DNA from: Clostridiales bacterium | Lineage (GTDB): Bacteria > Bacillota > Clostridia > Christensenellales > Aristaeellaceae | DNA length: 64,000 bases | Assembly: GCA_015056325.1 (NCBI GenBank) | Contig: SVGL01000001.1 | Span: forward strand, 248,001-312,000 | Direction: 5' to 3' | Shown here: one piece after another, positions 7,685 through 15,729 of the stretch | How positions within the stretch are numbered: the first letter of the stretch is position 1 | How the letters are laid out: every line of letters begins with the position of its first letter | Notes under the pieces: generated by a model | Told to the model about the DNA's origin: nothing | Seen by the model: the letters and a program-made list of their open reading frames with translations, nothing else | Databases searched by the model: none | Translations under genes and position numbers: made by a program

Positions 7685-9490
7685 TTATCCGTTCTTCTGC
7701 GCCTGGATCTGCTCCCATTTTTCCTGCAGGAACAGCCAACGCTCGGTGGCCTCGTCCAGCTTGCGCTGGGTCTCCTCCTGTTCGGCCATGAGGGCCGCGA
7801 CCTTCACATAGTCCGCGGCGTTTGCGTCGATCTCTGCTGCAAGGGACTCGACCTTCTCCTCCAGCTGCATCACGGTATCCTCGATGGTTTCGAAGTCCCG
7901 CTGCTCCTTGAAGGAGAACCGCACTGCAGAGTGCTGGCGGCGCTGGGGCTCAGCAGGCTTGATTTCCGCTTTGATGGGGGAGGCGGCCTCTCGTTTCTCC
8001 TCCTGGGCGTCCAGGTAGCTCTGGTAGCCGCCGATATAGGGCACCATCTTGCCGTCCTCCACGGCGAAGAGGTGGGTGGTGATGCGGTCCAGGAAATAGC
8101 GGTCGTGGCTGACGGCAATAATCGCGCCCTGGAAGGAGTCCAGATAGTCCTCCAGGATGTTCAGCGTGTCCAGGTCGAGATCGTTGGTGGGCTCGTCCAG
8201 GATGAGCACGTTGGGCGCGGCCATCAGGATGCGCAGCAGGTACAGACGGCGCATTTCGCCGCCGGACAGGCTGGAAACCTTCTGGTACTGCATCTGGCTG
8301 GGGAAGAGGAAGGTTTCCGCCATCTGGGAGGCGGTGAGGTCACCGTCGGGGGTGTAGACCTTGACGGCCACGTCCTTCACGGCGTCGATGATGCGGGTGT
8401 CCGGATCCAGCGGTGGGCAGTGCTGGGCGAAGTAGCCGATCTTGACTGTGTCGCCCTTTTCGATCACGCCGGATGCAGGGGGCAGCTCACCGCACAGCGT
8501 ACGAAGAAGCGTAGTTTTGCCAGCGCCGTTGCCGCCCACAATGCCTACGCGGTCATCGCGCAGCAAAGTGTAGGAGAAGTCACGAACCAGCGTATTTCCG
8601 CCGATGGCCACGTCCAGGCGGTCCCAGCTGACGATCTTCTTGCCCAGGCGGCTGGCCACAGACTTCATCGTCAGCTCGGCCTCCGGCGGGGCCTCCTTGA
8701 TAGCTTCTGCCACTGCGTCAAAGCGCTGGATGCGGCCCTTAGCTTTGGTGGAGCGGGCGGGTGCGCCGCGGCGGATCCACGCCAGTTCCTTGCGGTAGAG
8801 GGACTTGTTCTTGCGCAGGGTTGCGGCCTGCATTTCTTCGCGCTGGGCGCGCTCCTCCAAATAGCCGGAGTAGGCGCAGTTGTACACGCCCACATCGCCG
8901 CCGCCAACATTGAAGATTCGGTTAAAGGCCCGCTCCAGCAGGTAACGGTCATGGGTGACGACAATCAGCGTCTTGCGCCACTTGAGGAGGCGATCCTCCA
9001 GCCACTGGGCCATGTCCAGGTCAATGTGGTTGGTGGGCTCGTCCAGGAGCAGTACGTCGCTGTCCCGGCAGAGCACGCCCGCCAATGCCACGCGCATTCG
9101 CTGCCCGCCGGAAAGCTGGCTGACGGGCTGCTGCAAATCGGTAAAGCCCAGCTGGGTGAGGAGTGTTGATGCCTCATAAGCGGCTGCAGCGGTATCCTCG
9201 CCGGGCCGGGCAGGAAGGTACTGCAGCGCTGCCTCGGTGATGGTGGCGTCTTCACGGAGCACGGGCGTCTGCGGCAGATAGGCGATGGACATGTTCCGCT
9301 GCACGGCAATGCTGCCGTTGTCGGGCTTCTCCAACCCTGCCAAAAGGCGCAGGAACGTCGATTTGCCGCTGCCGTTTTTGCCTACCACGCCGATGCGGTC
9401 TCCGTCGGAGATGGTAAGGGTCACATTGTTCATCAACATCTTCTCGGAGTAGAAGATGGTCACGTCATTGAAGGAAAATGCGCTTGCCAT
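7685..9490 (-). CDS. ABC-F ATPase, Uup/YdiF-like
   Basis: A 601-residue soluble protein with two ABC ATPase domains and no membrane segments. Domain 1 has GKNGSGKST near residue 36, LSGGQRMRVAL and LLDEPTNHIDL; domain 2 has GGNGAGKTT, LSGGEMRRLYL and ILDEPTNDLDL. The two DEPTN(H/D) boxes define ABC-F proteins, which act on the ribosome. A charged coiled-coil tail (about residues 520-595) resembles the C-terminal extension of Uup. The linker between the domains is of ordinary length, so antibiotic-resistance function is not suggested. The gene is divergent from the radical SAM gene, with its own promoter. Confidence 0.93.
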   Translation of the reverse strand: MASAFSFNDVTIFYSEKMLMNNVTLTISDGDRIGVVGKNGSGKSTFLRLLAGLEKPDNGSIAVQRNMSIAYLPQTPVLREDATITEAALQYLPARPGEDTAAAAYEASTLLTQLGFTDLQQPVSQLSGGQRMRVALAGVLCRDSDVLLLDEPTNHIDLDMAQWLEDRLLKWRKTLIVVTHDRYLLERAFNRIFNVGGGDVGVYNCAYSGYLEERAQREEMQAATLRKNKSLYRKELAWIRRGAPARSTKAKGRIQRFDAVAEAIKEAPPEAELTMKSVASRLGKKIVSWDRLDVAIGGNTLVRDFSYTLLRDDRVGIVGGNGAGKTTLLRTLCGELPPASGVIEKGDTVKIGYFAQHCPPLDPDTRIIDAVKDVAVKVYTPDGDLTASQMAETFLFPSQMQYQKVSSLSGGEMRRLYLLRILMAAPNVLILDEPTNDLDLDTLNILEDYLDSFQGAIIAVSHDRYFLDRITTHLFAVEDGKMVPYIGGYQSYLDAQEEKREAASPIKAEIKPAEPQRRQHSAVRFSFKEQRDFETIEDTVMQLEEKVESLAAEIDANAADYVKVAALMAEQEETQRKLDEATERWLFLQEKWEQIQAQKNG

Positions 9491-9517
9491 GGGATTACCC
9501 CTTTCTTTGTCGGGAGT

Positions 9518-9546
9518 ATTCTATCACATTTCCGTCGCGGACGCAA
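9518..9546 (-). promoter_or_regulatory. sigma-A promoter for the ABC-F gene
   Basis: On the minus strand TTGCGT and TAGAAT are 17 bases apart, close upstream of the gene. Confidence 0.6.
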
Positions 9547-9572
9547 GAAAATCGAAAATCACATAAAATGTA

Positions 9573-9629
9573 TTGACAAACGATAAATGGTGTGATATCC
9601 TGCATATATCGCAAAACAATAAATCGTGT
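9573..9629 (+). promoter_or_regulatory. promoter with two phased direct repeats (radical SAM gene)
   Basis: TTGACA and TATCCT are 17 bases apart (9573-9601). AAACGATAAATGGTGT (from 9578) fills the spacer and AAACAATAAATCGTGT (from 9614) lies after the start point; they match at 14 of 16 positions and are 36 bases apart, as expected for a regulator binding both sides of the promoter. Confidence 0.65.
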
Positions 9630-9656
9630 TTGAAATACGATGCGGGAGGAAATGCC

Positions 9657-11000
9657 ATGTATGTCAAGCTGATACAGCCCAGGATGATCAAGCGTCCCAT
9701 GGACACCGAGTTGAAAACCCGTATGTCGCCGCCGCTGGGGCTGCTGACGGTGATGAATGTGCTCAGGGACAAGCATCATGTACGGATTGAAAATGAGAAC
9801 ATCCGCCCGATTGAGTACTACGACGGTCCGGACATCGTGGGTATTTCCGTCACGGTGGATACGCTGCCCCGCGCTATTGAGATCGCCGCCCATTTCCGCA
9901 AGCGGGGCATCCCTGTGGTGGCAGGCGGCATTCATATCACCACCGCGCCGGATACCATCCCTGAGGATGCCTTCGACGCCTTGTGCATCGGCCCGGCAGA
10001 GTTGACCTGGCCTCGTATCGTCACGGACTATGAAAGGGGCCAGCTGCAGCCCGTCTATCGCTGTAAGGGAACTCTCACCGGTGCTGACATCGTTTCGCCC
10101 GCCTATGACGCCATTGACAAGCAGGACTACCTCTACTGCAACATCGTCCACACCAGCCGCGGATGCCCGTTCAGGTGCGATTTCTGCTACAACTCCTGCG
10201 GCAGTCATGCGTATGTGAAGCGTCCCATTGACGATGTACTGCGGGATATTCACACTGTGGGGCGAAAGCACATCATGTTCATCGATGATAACTTCGCCGG
10301 GGATTCCGCCTGGACAAAGAAGCTGCTGCATGCCATCACGCCGCTGGAGATCCGCTGGAATGCGGCTGTCTCGCTCAACGCTGCATTGGATGAGGAACTG
10401 CTGGACTTGATGAAGCGCAGCGGCTGTGAGGGCCTGTTCATCGGCCTGGAATCGGTCAACGAGGATTCCCTGCGGGACGTGCACAAGGGCCAGAACAGCC
10501 TTGACCGCGCGGAGCGGGCGGTGTACAATATTCATCAAAGGGGGATGATGGTCAATGCGTCCTTCGTATTCGGACTGGATGGCGATACATCGGATACCTT
10601 CCGCCGCACGCTGGATTGGATCATCCGCCACCGCATCGAGACCGTGACCTCCCACATCATGACGCCCTATCCAGGTACCGTACTGTATGAGCGGCTGAAG
10701 ACGGAGGGCCGTATCCTGACGGACGACCTTTCCCTGTATAATACAGCCAACGTGGTCTACCAGCCCAAACACATGTCGCCTGAGGAGCTGAAAGCCGGCT
10801 ACCTGTGGATGTACCGGCAAATCTATTCCTTCCGCAACATCCTGCGGCGCATGCCGAAAAAGCCTGACCAGCGGGCTGCGTACCTCATGTTCAATCTGCT
10901 GTACCGCAAGTTCGGGCGGTTCTCTGACTGGCTCTGCCGTCATGTGGGGTTTGGACGTATTGGCTGGCTGGGGGAGAAGCTGTCCCGTTATCTGCGATGA
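9657..11000 (+). CDS. B12-binding radical SAM protein
   Basis: A 447-residue protein. The N-terminal part (about 1-140) is a B12-binding Rossmann-like domain with MSPPLGLLTVMNVLRD and VVAGGIHITTAPD; the radical SAM domain has GCPFRCDFCY (CxxxCxxC) near residue 175 and an HIMFIDDNFAGD segment; the C-terminus resembles DUF4070 tails. Members of this broad class carry out methylations or rearrangements; the substrate is not predictable. ATG 9657 with GGGAGG is preferred to the track start, which precedes the promoter -10. The GNAT gene starts 11 bases downstream, so the two may act on one metabolite. Confidence 0.88.
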   Translation: MYVKLIQPRMIKRPMDTELKTRMSPPLGLLTVMNVLRDKHHVRIENENIRPIEYYDGPDIVGISVTVDTLPRAIEIAAHFRKRGIPVVAGGIHITTAPDTIPEDAFDALCIGPAELTWPRIVTDYERGQLQPVYRCKGTLTGADIVSPAYDAIDKQDYLYCNIVHTSRGCPFRCDFCYNSCGSHAYVKRPIDDVLRDIHTVGRKHIMFIDDNFAGDSAWTKKLLHAITPLEIRWNAAVSLNAALDEELLDLMKRSGCEGLFIGLESVNEDSLRDVHKGQNSLDRAERAVYNIHQRGMMVNASFVFGLDGDTSDTFRRTLDWIIRHRIETVTSHIMTPYPGTVLYERLKTEGRILTDDLSLYNTANVVYQPKHMSPEELKAGYLWMYRQIYSFRNILRRMPKKPDQRAAYLMFNLLYRKFGRFSDWLCRHVGFGRIGWLGEKLSRYLR

Positions 11001-11011
11001 AAGGAGTCACC

Positions 11012-11470
11012 ATGCACGTTACCATGATCGACAATCCGGAGCGCAAGCGGACCATCGCCCGCGAGGTGCTTCTCGACCTGCCGGAGTGGTTTGGTATCCC
11101 GGAATCCGCGGAGGAGTACATCCGCGAAAGCGGGAACATGCCCTTCTTCGCCGCCATAGAAGGTGCGGATGTACTTGGTTTTATGGCCTTGAAGGAAACC
11201 AGTCCCTACGCATGTGAGATCTACGTCACCGGCGTGAAAAAACGCGTCCACCGCTGCGGGGCGGGACGCGCGATGTTTAGTGTTTTTGAGGAATACGCCC
11301 GCGCACGCGGCTATCACTTCGTCCAGGTGAAGACGGTGGCTCCCGGACATTATCCGGAGTACGACGCCACCGTGGCCTTCTACCGCGGTGTGGGCTTCCT
11401 GCCCCTGGAGATTTTTCCGGCCCTGTGGGATGAGAACAATCCCTGTATGGTCCTGGTGAAGACGCTGTGA
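11012..11470 (+). CDS. GNAT N-acetyltransferase
   Basis: A 152-residue single-domain acetyltransferase. It shows the beta4 segment ACEIYVTGVKKRVHRCGAGRAMF, which aligns with the acetyl-CoA pyrophosphate loop (R/QxxGxG/A), and a C-terminal YRGVGFLPLEIFPALWDENNPCMVLVK typical of the family. The AAAGGAG site overlaps the end of the radical SAM gene, so ATG 11012 is chosen over 10997 and translation is probably coupled. It converges on the CwlJ-like gene with only 7 bases between stops. The substrate is unknown. Confidence 0.85.
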   Translation: MHVTMIDNPERKRTIAREVLLDLPEWFGIPESAEEYIRESGNMPFFAAIEGADVLGFMALKETSPYACEIYVTGVKKRVHRCGAGRAMFSVFEEYARARGYHFVQVKTVAPGHYPEYDATVAFYRGVGFLPLEIFPALWDENNPCMVLVKTL

Positions 11471-11477
11471 CGGCGCA

Positions 11478-11906
11478 TCAAGTGTTGGCGTAAGACGGCG
11501 CCGGGTTGTAGAAGCAGTGATCGCCGATGCGGATCTGGAAGTATCCCACGCTGGACGGGAAGTTGTTGCGGCAGGTAGGGCTGTAGGGATTGTAGAACCA
11601 CAGCGCCTCCCACAGGTTGCCCAGGCGGTTGCCGGCAATGGCCCAGTTCGCGATGTCGTAGTGGATCTGCTGGGGATTCATGTTGTAGATGTTCTGCAGG
11701 TTCTGCTGGCCGCCGAGTACGGTGCGGGCGCAGTTGAACTGCCCGGTCTGGAAGATCACATCCCGTAGGGTGTTGTAGCGTCCGTATTCGCCGACCCGTG
11801 TCCGAACCCGGTTCATGACGACCGAGGCCACTGCCCGCATACCGTTATCGCCCTCGCCGCCGGCTTCACATTGGATCAGCCTTGCAAAGAGCTCAAGCTC
11901 TGTCAT
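11478..11906 (-). CDS. cell wall hydrolase, CwlJ/SleB type
   Basis: A 142-residue Hydrolase_2 domain protein: ELELFARLIQCEAGGEGDNGMRAVASVVMNRV carries the conserved glutamates of the SleB/CwlJ catalytic domain, and FQTGQFNC and GHCFYNP-like segments (GDHCFYNP) follow. In Bacillus, SleB and CwlJ degrade spore cortex at germination. Like CwlJ, and unlike SleB, this one has no signal peptide or peptidoglycan-binding domain, and its length equals that of CwlJ. The start ATG 11906 follows GGAGGTGGG; the longer track ORF crosses the mreB terminator. No gerQ is next to it, so the germination role is inference. Confidence 0.85.
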   Translation of the reverse strand: MTELELFARLIQCEAGGEGDNGMRAVASVVMNRVRTRVGEYGRYNTLRDVIFQTGQFNCARTVLGGQQNLQNIYNMNPQQIHYDIANWAIAGNRLGNLWEALWFYNPYSPTCRNNFPSSVGYFQIRIGDHCFYNPAPSYANT

Positions 11907-11958
11907 TTGTCCCACCTCCATGCCAAGCAATATGCAGAAGAATGCCTGCATAGAATCA

Positions 11959-11996
11959 AAAGCGCGTACCTCCCGGAAATGGGAAGTACGCGCTTT
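11959..11996 (-). terminator. intrinsic terminator of mreB
   Basis: AAAGCGCGTAC pairs perfectly with GTACGCGCTTT, with an inner TCCC/GGGA pair; T-rich sequence follows on the minus strand. Confidence 0.88.
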
Positions 11997-12003
11997 CATG
12001 TTG

Positions 12004-13023
12004 TTAACGGAGGCGGCGGCTGTCGCTGAGGACGCTCTTGTAAGCGTTCAGGTTGTCCAGCGCGCGGCCGCAGCCCAGCACCACGCTGGTCTGGGGATCA
12101 TCCGCCACACCGCAGGGGATGTGCAGTTCGTTGTAGATGGCCTCGGGCAGACCTGCCAGGGAGGCAGCGCCGCCGGTGAGGACGATGCCGTCCTCGAAGA
12201 TGTCGCTGGCCAGCTGGGGCGGGGTGCGCTCGATGACGCCCTGGATGGACTCGATCAGGTCGGCTACGGCGTCCTTGACAGCTTCGTAGATCTCCATGGA
12301 AGAGACCGTGATGGTCTTGGGCAGGCCAGAGAGCAGATCGCGGCCGGTGACCTCATCAGTCAGGGAAGAAAGCGGCGGAACCGCAGTGCCCAGGGTGATC
12401 TTGACCTCCTCCGCAGAGCGCTCGCCGATGAGCAGGTTGTGCTTCTTACGCAGGTAGCGGATGATCGCGTCGTCGAAATAATCGCCGCCGTAGCACACGC
12501 TGGCAGCCTCGATTACCTGACCGGAGGCCAGCACGGCGATGTCTGTTACGCCGGCGCCCATATCCACCACCATGCAGCCGTAGGGTTTCTGGAAGTCCAT
12601 ACCTACGCCCATGGCGGCGGCGATGGGACGATCCAGCAGCTGGGTACGCTTGGCGCCCGCGTCAAAGAGGATGCTGATCAGGCTGCTTTTTTCCGCCTCG
12701 TTCACGCCAGAGGGGACGGACAGAACCACGCGGGGGCGGCCGAAGAATCGCTTGCCGATGACCATGCTCATGAAGTGGCGGAGCATCGTATTGGTCAGCT
12801 CAAAGTCGCTGACCACGCCCTGACGCAGCGGGCGCAGCGCCAGCACATTGCCGGGGGTGCGGCCGATCATGCGGTAGGCCTCGGTGCCCACAGCCAGCAC
12901 CTTCTTACTGGTACGTTCGATGGCGACCACTGCCGGCTGGCGCAGCACAATGCCCTTGCCTTTCTGATAAATCAGCACGTTGGACGTGCCCAGATCAATA
13001 CCCAGATCGCTTACCTGTGCCAT
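12004..13023 (-). CDS. mreB: rod shape-determining actin-like protein MreB/Mbl
   Basis: A 339-residue actin-fold ATPase. It begins DLGIDLGTSNVLIYQKGKGIVL (phosphate-1), has DMGAGVTDIAVL (phosphate-2) and GIVLTGGAASLAGLPEAI (adenosine), all canonical for MreB/Mbl/MreBH, which guide lateral wall synthesis. Length is normal. There is no mreC or mreD downstream, as for Firmicutes Mbl-type genes; it is monocistronic, with a promoter and a strong terminator. A GAGGTT site precedes the ATG. Which of the paralogues it represents cannot be settled by eye. Confidence 0.95.
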   Translation of the reverse strand: MAQVSDLGIDLGTSNVLIYQKGKGIVLRQPAVVAIERTSKKVLAVGTEAYRMIGRTPGNVLALRPLRQGVVSDFELTNTMLRHFMSMVIGKRFFGRPRVVLSVPSGVNEAEKSSLISILFDAGAKRTQLLDRPIAAAMGVGMDFQKPYGCMVVDMGAGVTDIAVLASGQVIEAASVCYGGDYFDDAIIRYLRKKHNLLIGERSAEEVKITLGTAVPPLSSLTDEVTGRDLLSGLPKTITVSSMEIYEAVKDAVADLIESIQGVIERTPPQLASDIFEDGIVLTGGAASLAGLPEAIYNELHIPCGVADDPQTSVVLGCGRALDNLNAYKSVLSDSRRLR

Positions 13024-13077
13024 ATTTCAAAACCTCAAATAACAAATCGTCGTGGATGCATACTACATCAATTTGAC

Positions 13078-13106
13078 ATTATAGCACGAATTCTGCCATC
13101 CGTAAA
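13078..13106 (-). promoter_or_regulatory. sigma-A promoter of mreB
   Basis: On the minus strand TTTACG and TATAAT are 17 bases apart. As at the DUF512-der promoter, a GGGAC...GTCCC inverted repeat sits directly upstream of the -35. Confidence 0.65.
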
Positions 13107-13197
13107 GGGACTTCGGGGCCTTCGTCCCATTTCTTTTTGTCTGTATAGTATGGAGCCCACTACGCACGGCATATATTCTCCCGAAAAGGATGGTGGT

Positions 13198-13458
13198 ATG
13201 ATGCAGCAGGGAATCTTTCCAAGGGAAGTGATATCCAATGTACCCCTCATTACCCTCTCTGGTCATGAGCAGCTGCACATTGAGCAGCACCTGGGTCTGG
13301 TGGATTATGAGCCGGAGAACATTATCATTCGAAGTGCATGCGGGCTGATCCGCATTGCTGGGGCAGGGATGGTATTCAAACTGTACACGACGGCAGAAGC
13401 GATCATTGCAGGACGGATCGACTGCGTGGAATTCGTTCAGCAGGGGGGCGCAAGATGA
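13198..13458 (+). CDS. yqfC: sporulation protein YqfC
   Basis: An 86-residue member of the YabP/YqfC family: GIFPREVISNVPLITLSGHEQLHIEQHLGLVDYEPENIIIRSACGLIRIAG matches the family pattern of a beta-rich small protein. YqfC is made in the mother cell under sigma-E in Bacillus; its molecular role is unknown. In the ORF track it is hidden as the tail of a long antisense frame starting at 11815; the real start is ATG 13198 after AAAGGA. It overlaps yqfD by ATGA. CATATATT at 13170-13177 resembles a sigma-E -10, but I see no convincing -35. Confidence 0.9.
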   Translation: MMQQGIFPREVISNVPLITLSGHEQLHIEQHLGLVDYEPENIIIRSACGLIRIAGAGMVFKLYTTAEAIIAGRIDCVEFVQQGGAR

Positions 13459-14651
13459 GACGGGCGCGGCTGTGGCAGATCAGCGTCACGGTGGAAGGAC
13501 TGAATATCGGGCGCTTTCTGCGGCAGGCGGGAGAAGCGGGTGTCCGTATGACGGGCCTGCGGCGGGTCACACCGAAGAAGGTCACGGCACTCCTGCGCGA
13601 GGATCAGCTGCCAGCATTGCAGGAGCTTGCCCTGCGCGGCGGCTGGACGCTGACCACCGGAAATCGGCAGGGAGCAGGCCGCGGCGCTGACTGGCTGCAA
13701 CGACGATGGATACTGGTGACTGCGGCGCTGTGTGCAGGCATTGCGCTGCTGGCTGCCTCCCGGGTGATGTGGCGTGTTGAGGTGGTTGATGGCGGCGCGT
13801 ACACTGCAGACATCAGTGCTGCTCTGACGGAGATGGGGGTGAAGGCGCCCATGCTGCGCAGCAGGGTGCATGTGGGCGAGATACGGGACGCGCTGGAGTG
13901 GCGGTATCCCCGCATCGCCTGGTTTGAGGCGGGCTGGCGGGGAACAACGCTTGTTGTTCGCGCGGTGGAGGGGGTGCTGCCCCGCCAAGAAACGATGGAA
14001 GGCCCATGTGATATTGTGGCTTCCCGTGATGCTGTCATTCAAAGCATCGTGACACGGGCGGGCACGCCGGTGGTGAAGCCGGGTGACATCGTTCGCCGGG
14101 GCGATGTGCTCATCAAGGGGGAGGAACGTACCAGCGATGACGGCGTCAAGCCTGTAGCAGCTCGGGGCAGCGTCACGGCAAGGGTGTGGGAGGCAGCTGT
14201 GATCAGCATGTCAGCGGTTGAGATGATAACTGCTTACTCGGGACAAGAACAGCGTGTTTTCACCGTTCGAACACCCTTCTTTGACCTGTGGGGGCTGCCG
14301 GATTGCGACTACGCCCAGTATGATACGGCTGTTTCTATAATGCCGCTGGGTGGTATATTTCTACCGGTGGTACTGCACAGGGAGACACGCATGGAGGCTG
14401 AAGTTGCCAGCAGCAATCGGGATATGAAGGAGCTTCAGGAAGAGGCAGCGGCTGCAGCCAGACGTAAGCTGCAGGAAAAGGCTGCACCAGGAGAATCTTT
14501 CATTGACATTTGGGGAAATTGTAGTATGATAGAGGATGAGAAAGTGCGGGCTTATGCCATAGGCGAAAAGCTGGTGGAGATCGGTCTGCGCGGTCCCGCG
14601 TCCGGCATGGCGGCTCCGGCGGCGGAGGATGTGCTCTATCAGCCGCGATAA
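13455..14651 (+). CDS. yqfD: sporulation protein YqfD
   Basis: A 398-residue YqfD family protein. The N-terminus VTVEGLNIGRFLRQAGEAGVRMTGLRRV is the family hallmark; one transmembrane segment lies at about residues 85-103, followed by an outer region with FEAGWRGTTLVVRAVEGVLP and the GTPVVKPGDIVRRGDVLIKG motif, then a C-terminal part rich in charged helices. In Bacillus it is needed at stage IV of sporulation; biochemistry is unknown. ATGA overlap with yqfC implies translational coupling. The order yqfC-yqfD-phoH-pgpH-ybeY is conserved in Firmicutes. Confidence 0.93.
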   Translation: MRRARLWQISVTVEGLNIGRFLRQAGEAGVRMTGLRRVTPKKVTALLREDQLPALQELALRGGWTLTTGNRQGAGRGADWLQRRWILVTAALCAGIALLAASRVMWRVEVVDGGAYTADISAALTEMGVKAPMLRSRVHVGEIRDALEWRYPRIAWFEAGWRGTTLVVRAVEGVLPRQETMEGPCDIVASRDAVIQSIVTRAGTPVVKPGDIVRRGDVLIKGEERTSDDGVKPVAARGSVTARVWEAAVISMSAVEMITAYSGQEQRVFTVRTPFFDLWGLPDCDYAQYDTAVSIMPLGGIFLPVVLHRETRMEAEVASSNRDMKELQEEAAAAARRKLQEKAAPGESFIDIWGNCSMIEDEKVRAYAIGEKLVEIGLRGPASGMAAPAAEDVLYQPR

Positions 14652-14688
14652 CGCTGGATACAACCAGCATGAAAGGAAGTATACCCAT

Positions 14689-15672
14689 TTGGCGATGACC
14701 CAAAAGCTTCTTCTGTCCGTGGACACCATGGACGCATACATGACCCTCTTTGGCTTCAATGACCAGAATGTGGCGCTCATCGAGCAGGAATGCTCTGTGA
14801 CCGTGGCCCTGCGCGGTGCCGAGCTGCACATCTCCGGTGAGGAGAATGACGTTCTCCTGGCCCAGAGCGTGATTGAAAAGCTCTGCGACATGATTCGCCG
14901 GGGCGATCTGGTGGACCGCAGCCGCATTCGCTATGCCATCGCGCTGGCGCGGGAGGGCAAGGTCGATATGATCGACGAGATCCTCCGCTCTGTGGTGGCG
15001 ATTACCCACCGCGGAAAGCAGATCCGCTGCAAGACCCTGGGTCAGCAGCAGTATGTGCAGGCCATCCGCGAGCATGACTTGACCTTTGCCGTAGGACCAG
15101 CCGGTACAGGCAAGACCTATCTGGCCATGGCCCTTGCGGTGGTGGCGCTGAAGAACAAGGAGATCGAGCGCATCGTGCTGACCCGCCCTGCTGTGGAGGC
15201 AGGCGAAAAACTGGGCTTCCTGCCCGGCGACATGACCCAGAAGGTGGATCCCTACCTGCGCCCGCTGTATGATGCGCTCTATGATTTCATGGGTGTGGAC
15301 AGCTACCAGAAGCTGGTGGAGCGCGGCGTGGTGGAGGTGGCTCCGCTGGCCTACATGCGCGGACGTACCCTGTCGGATTCCTTCATCATCCTGGATGAGG
15401 CGCAGAATACCACCTCCGAGCAGATGAAGATGTTCCTGACCCGCCTGGGCTTCAATTCGAAGGTGGTCGTCACCGGCGACGTGACCCAGACCGACCTGCC
15501 CTTCGGAAAGCGCTCCGGTCTGGCAGAGGCGCTTGATATTCTCGGGGACATCCCGGAGATCGGCATTGTCCGTCTGACCAGCAAGGATGTGGTTCGTCAC
15601 GAGCTGGTTCAGCGGATTGTGGACGCCTACGACACATATTTCACCGAGAAGAAGCAGGCTCCCAAGGCCTGA
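14689..15672 (+). CDS. phoH: PhoH family ATPase/RNA-binding protein
   Basis: A roughly 327-residue PhoH protein. Walker A is GPAGTGKTYLAMA and Walker B is FIILDEAQNTT, followed by VTGDVTQTDLP, the standard PhoH (PhoL) set; the role in RNA metabolism is implied by constant linkage to ybeY. The start is uncertain: TTG 14689 lies 10 bases after AAAGGAA, whereas ATG 14695 would be 16 bases away, so TTG is chosen. The gene lies 37 bases after yqfD and 57 before pgpH. Confidence 0.95.
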   Translation: MAMTQKLLLSVDTMDAYMTLFGFNDQNVALIEQECSVTVALRGAELHISGEENDVLLAQSVIEKLCDMIRRGDLVDRSRIRYAIALAREGKVDMIDEILRSVVAITHRGKQIRCKTLGQQQYVQAIREHDLTFAVGPAGTGKTYLAMALAVVALKNKEIERIVLTRPAVEAGEKLGFLPGDMTQKVDPYLRPLYDALYDFMGVDSYQKLVERGVVEVAPLAYMRGRTLSDSFIILDEAQNTTSEQMKMFLTRLGFNSKVVVTGDVTQTDLPFGKRSGLAEALDILGDIPEIGIVRLTSKDVVRHELVQRIVDAYDTYFTEKKQAPKA

Positions 15673-15729
15673 TGATCTGCTGCCGCATCAGATGTTACCC
15701 GATGGCAGCATGTTTAAGGAGATGAATCC

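Noticed and set aside
11815-13458. 547-aa plus-strand ORF spanning mreB and yqfC
   Set aside because: Only its last 86 codons are real (YqfC); the rest is antisense to mreB and the CwlJ-like gene.
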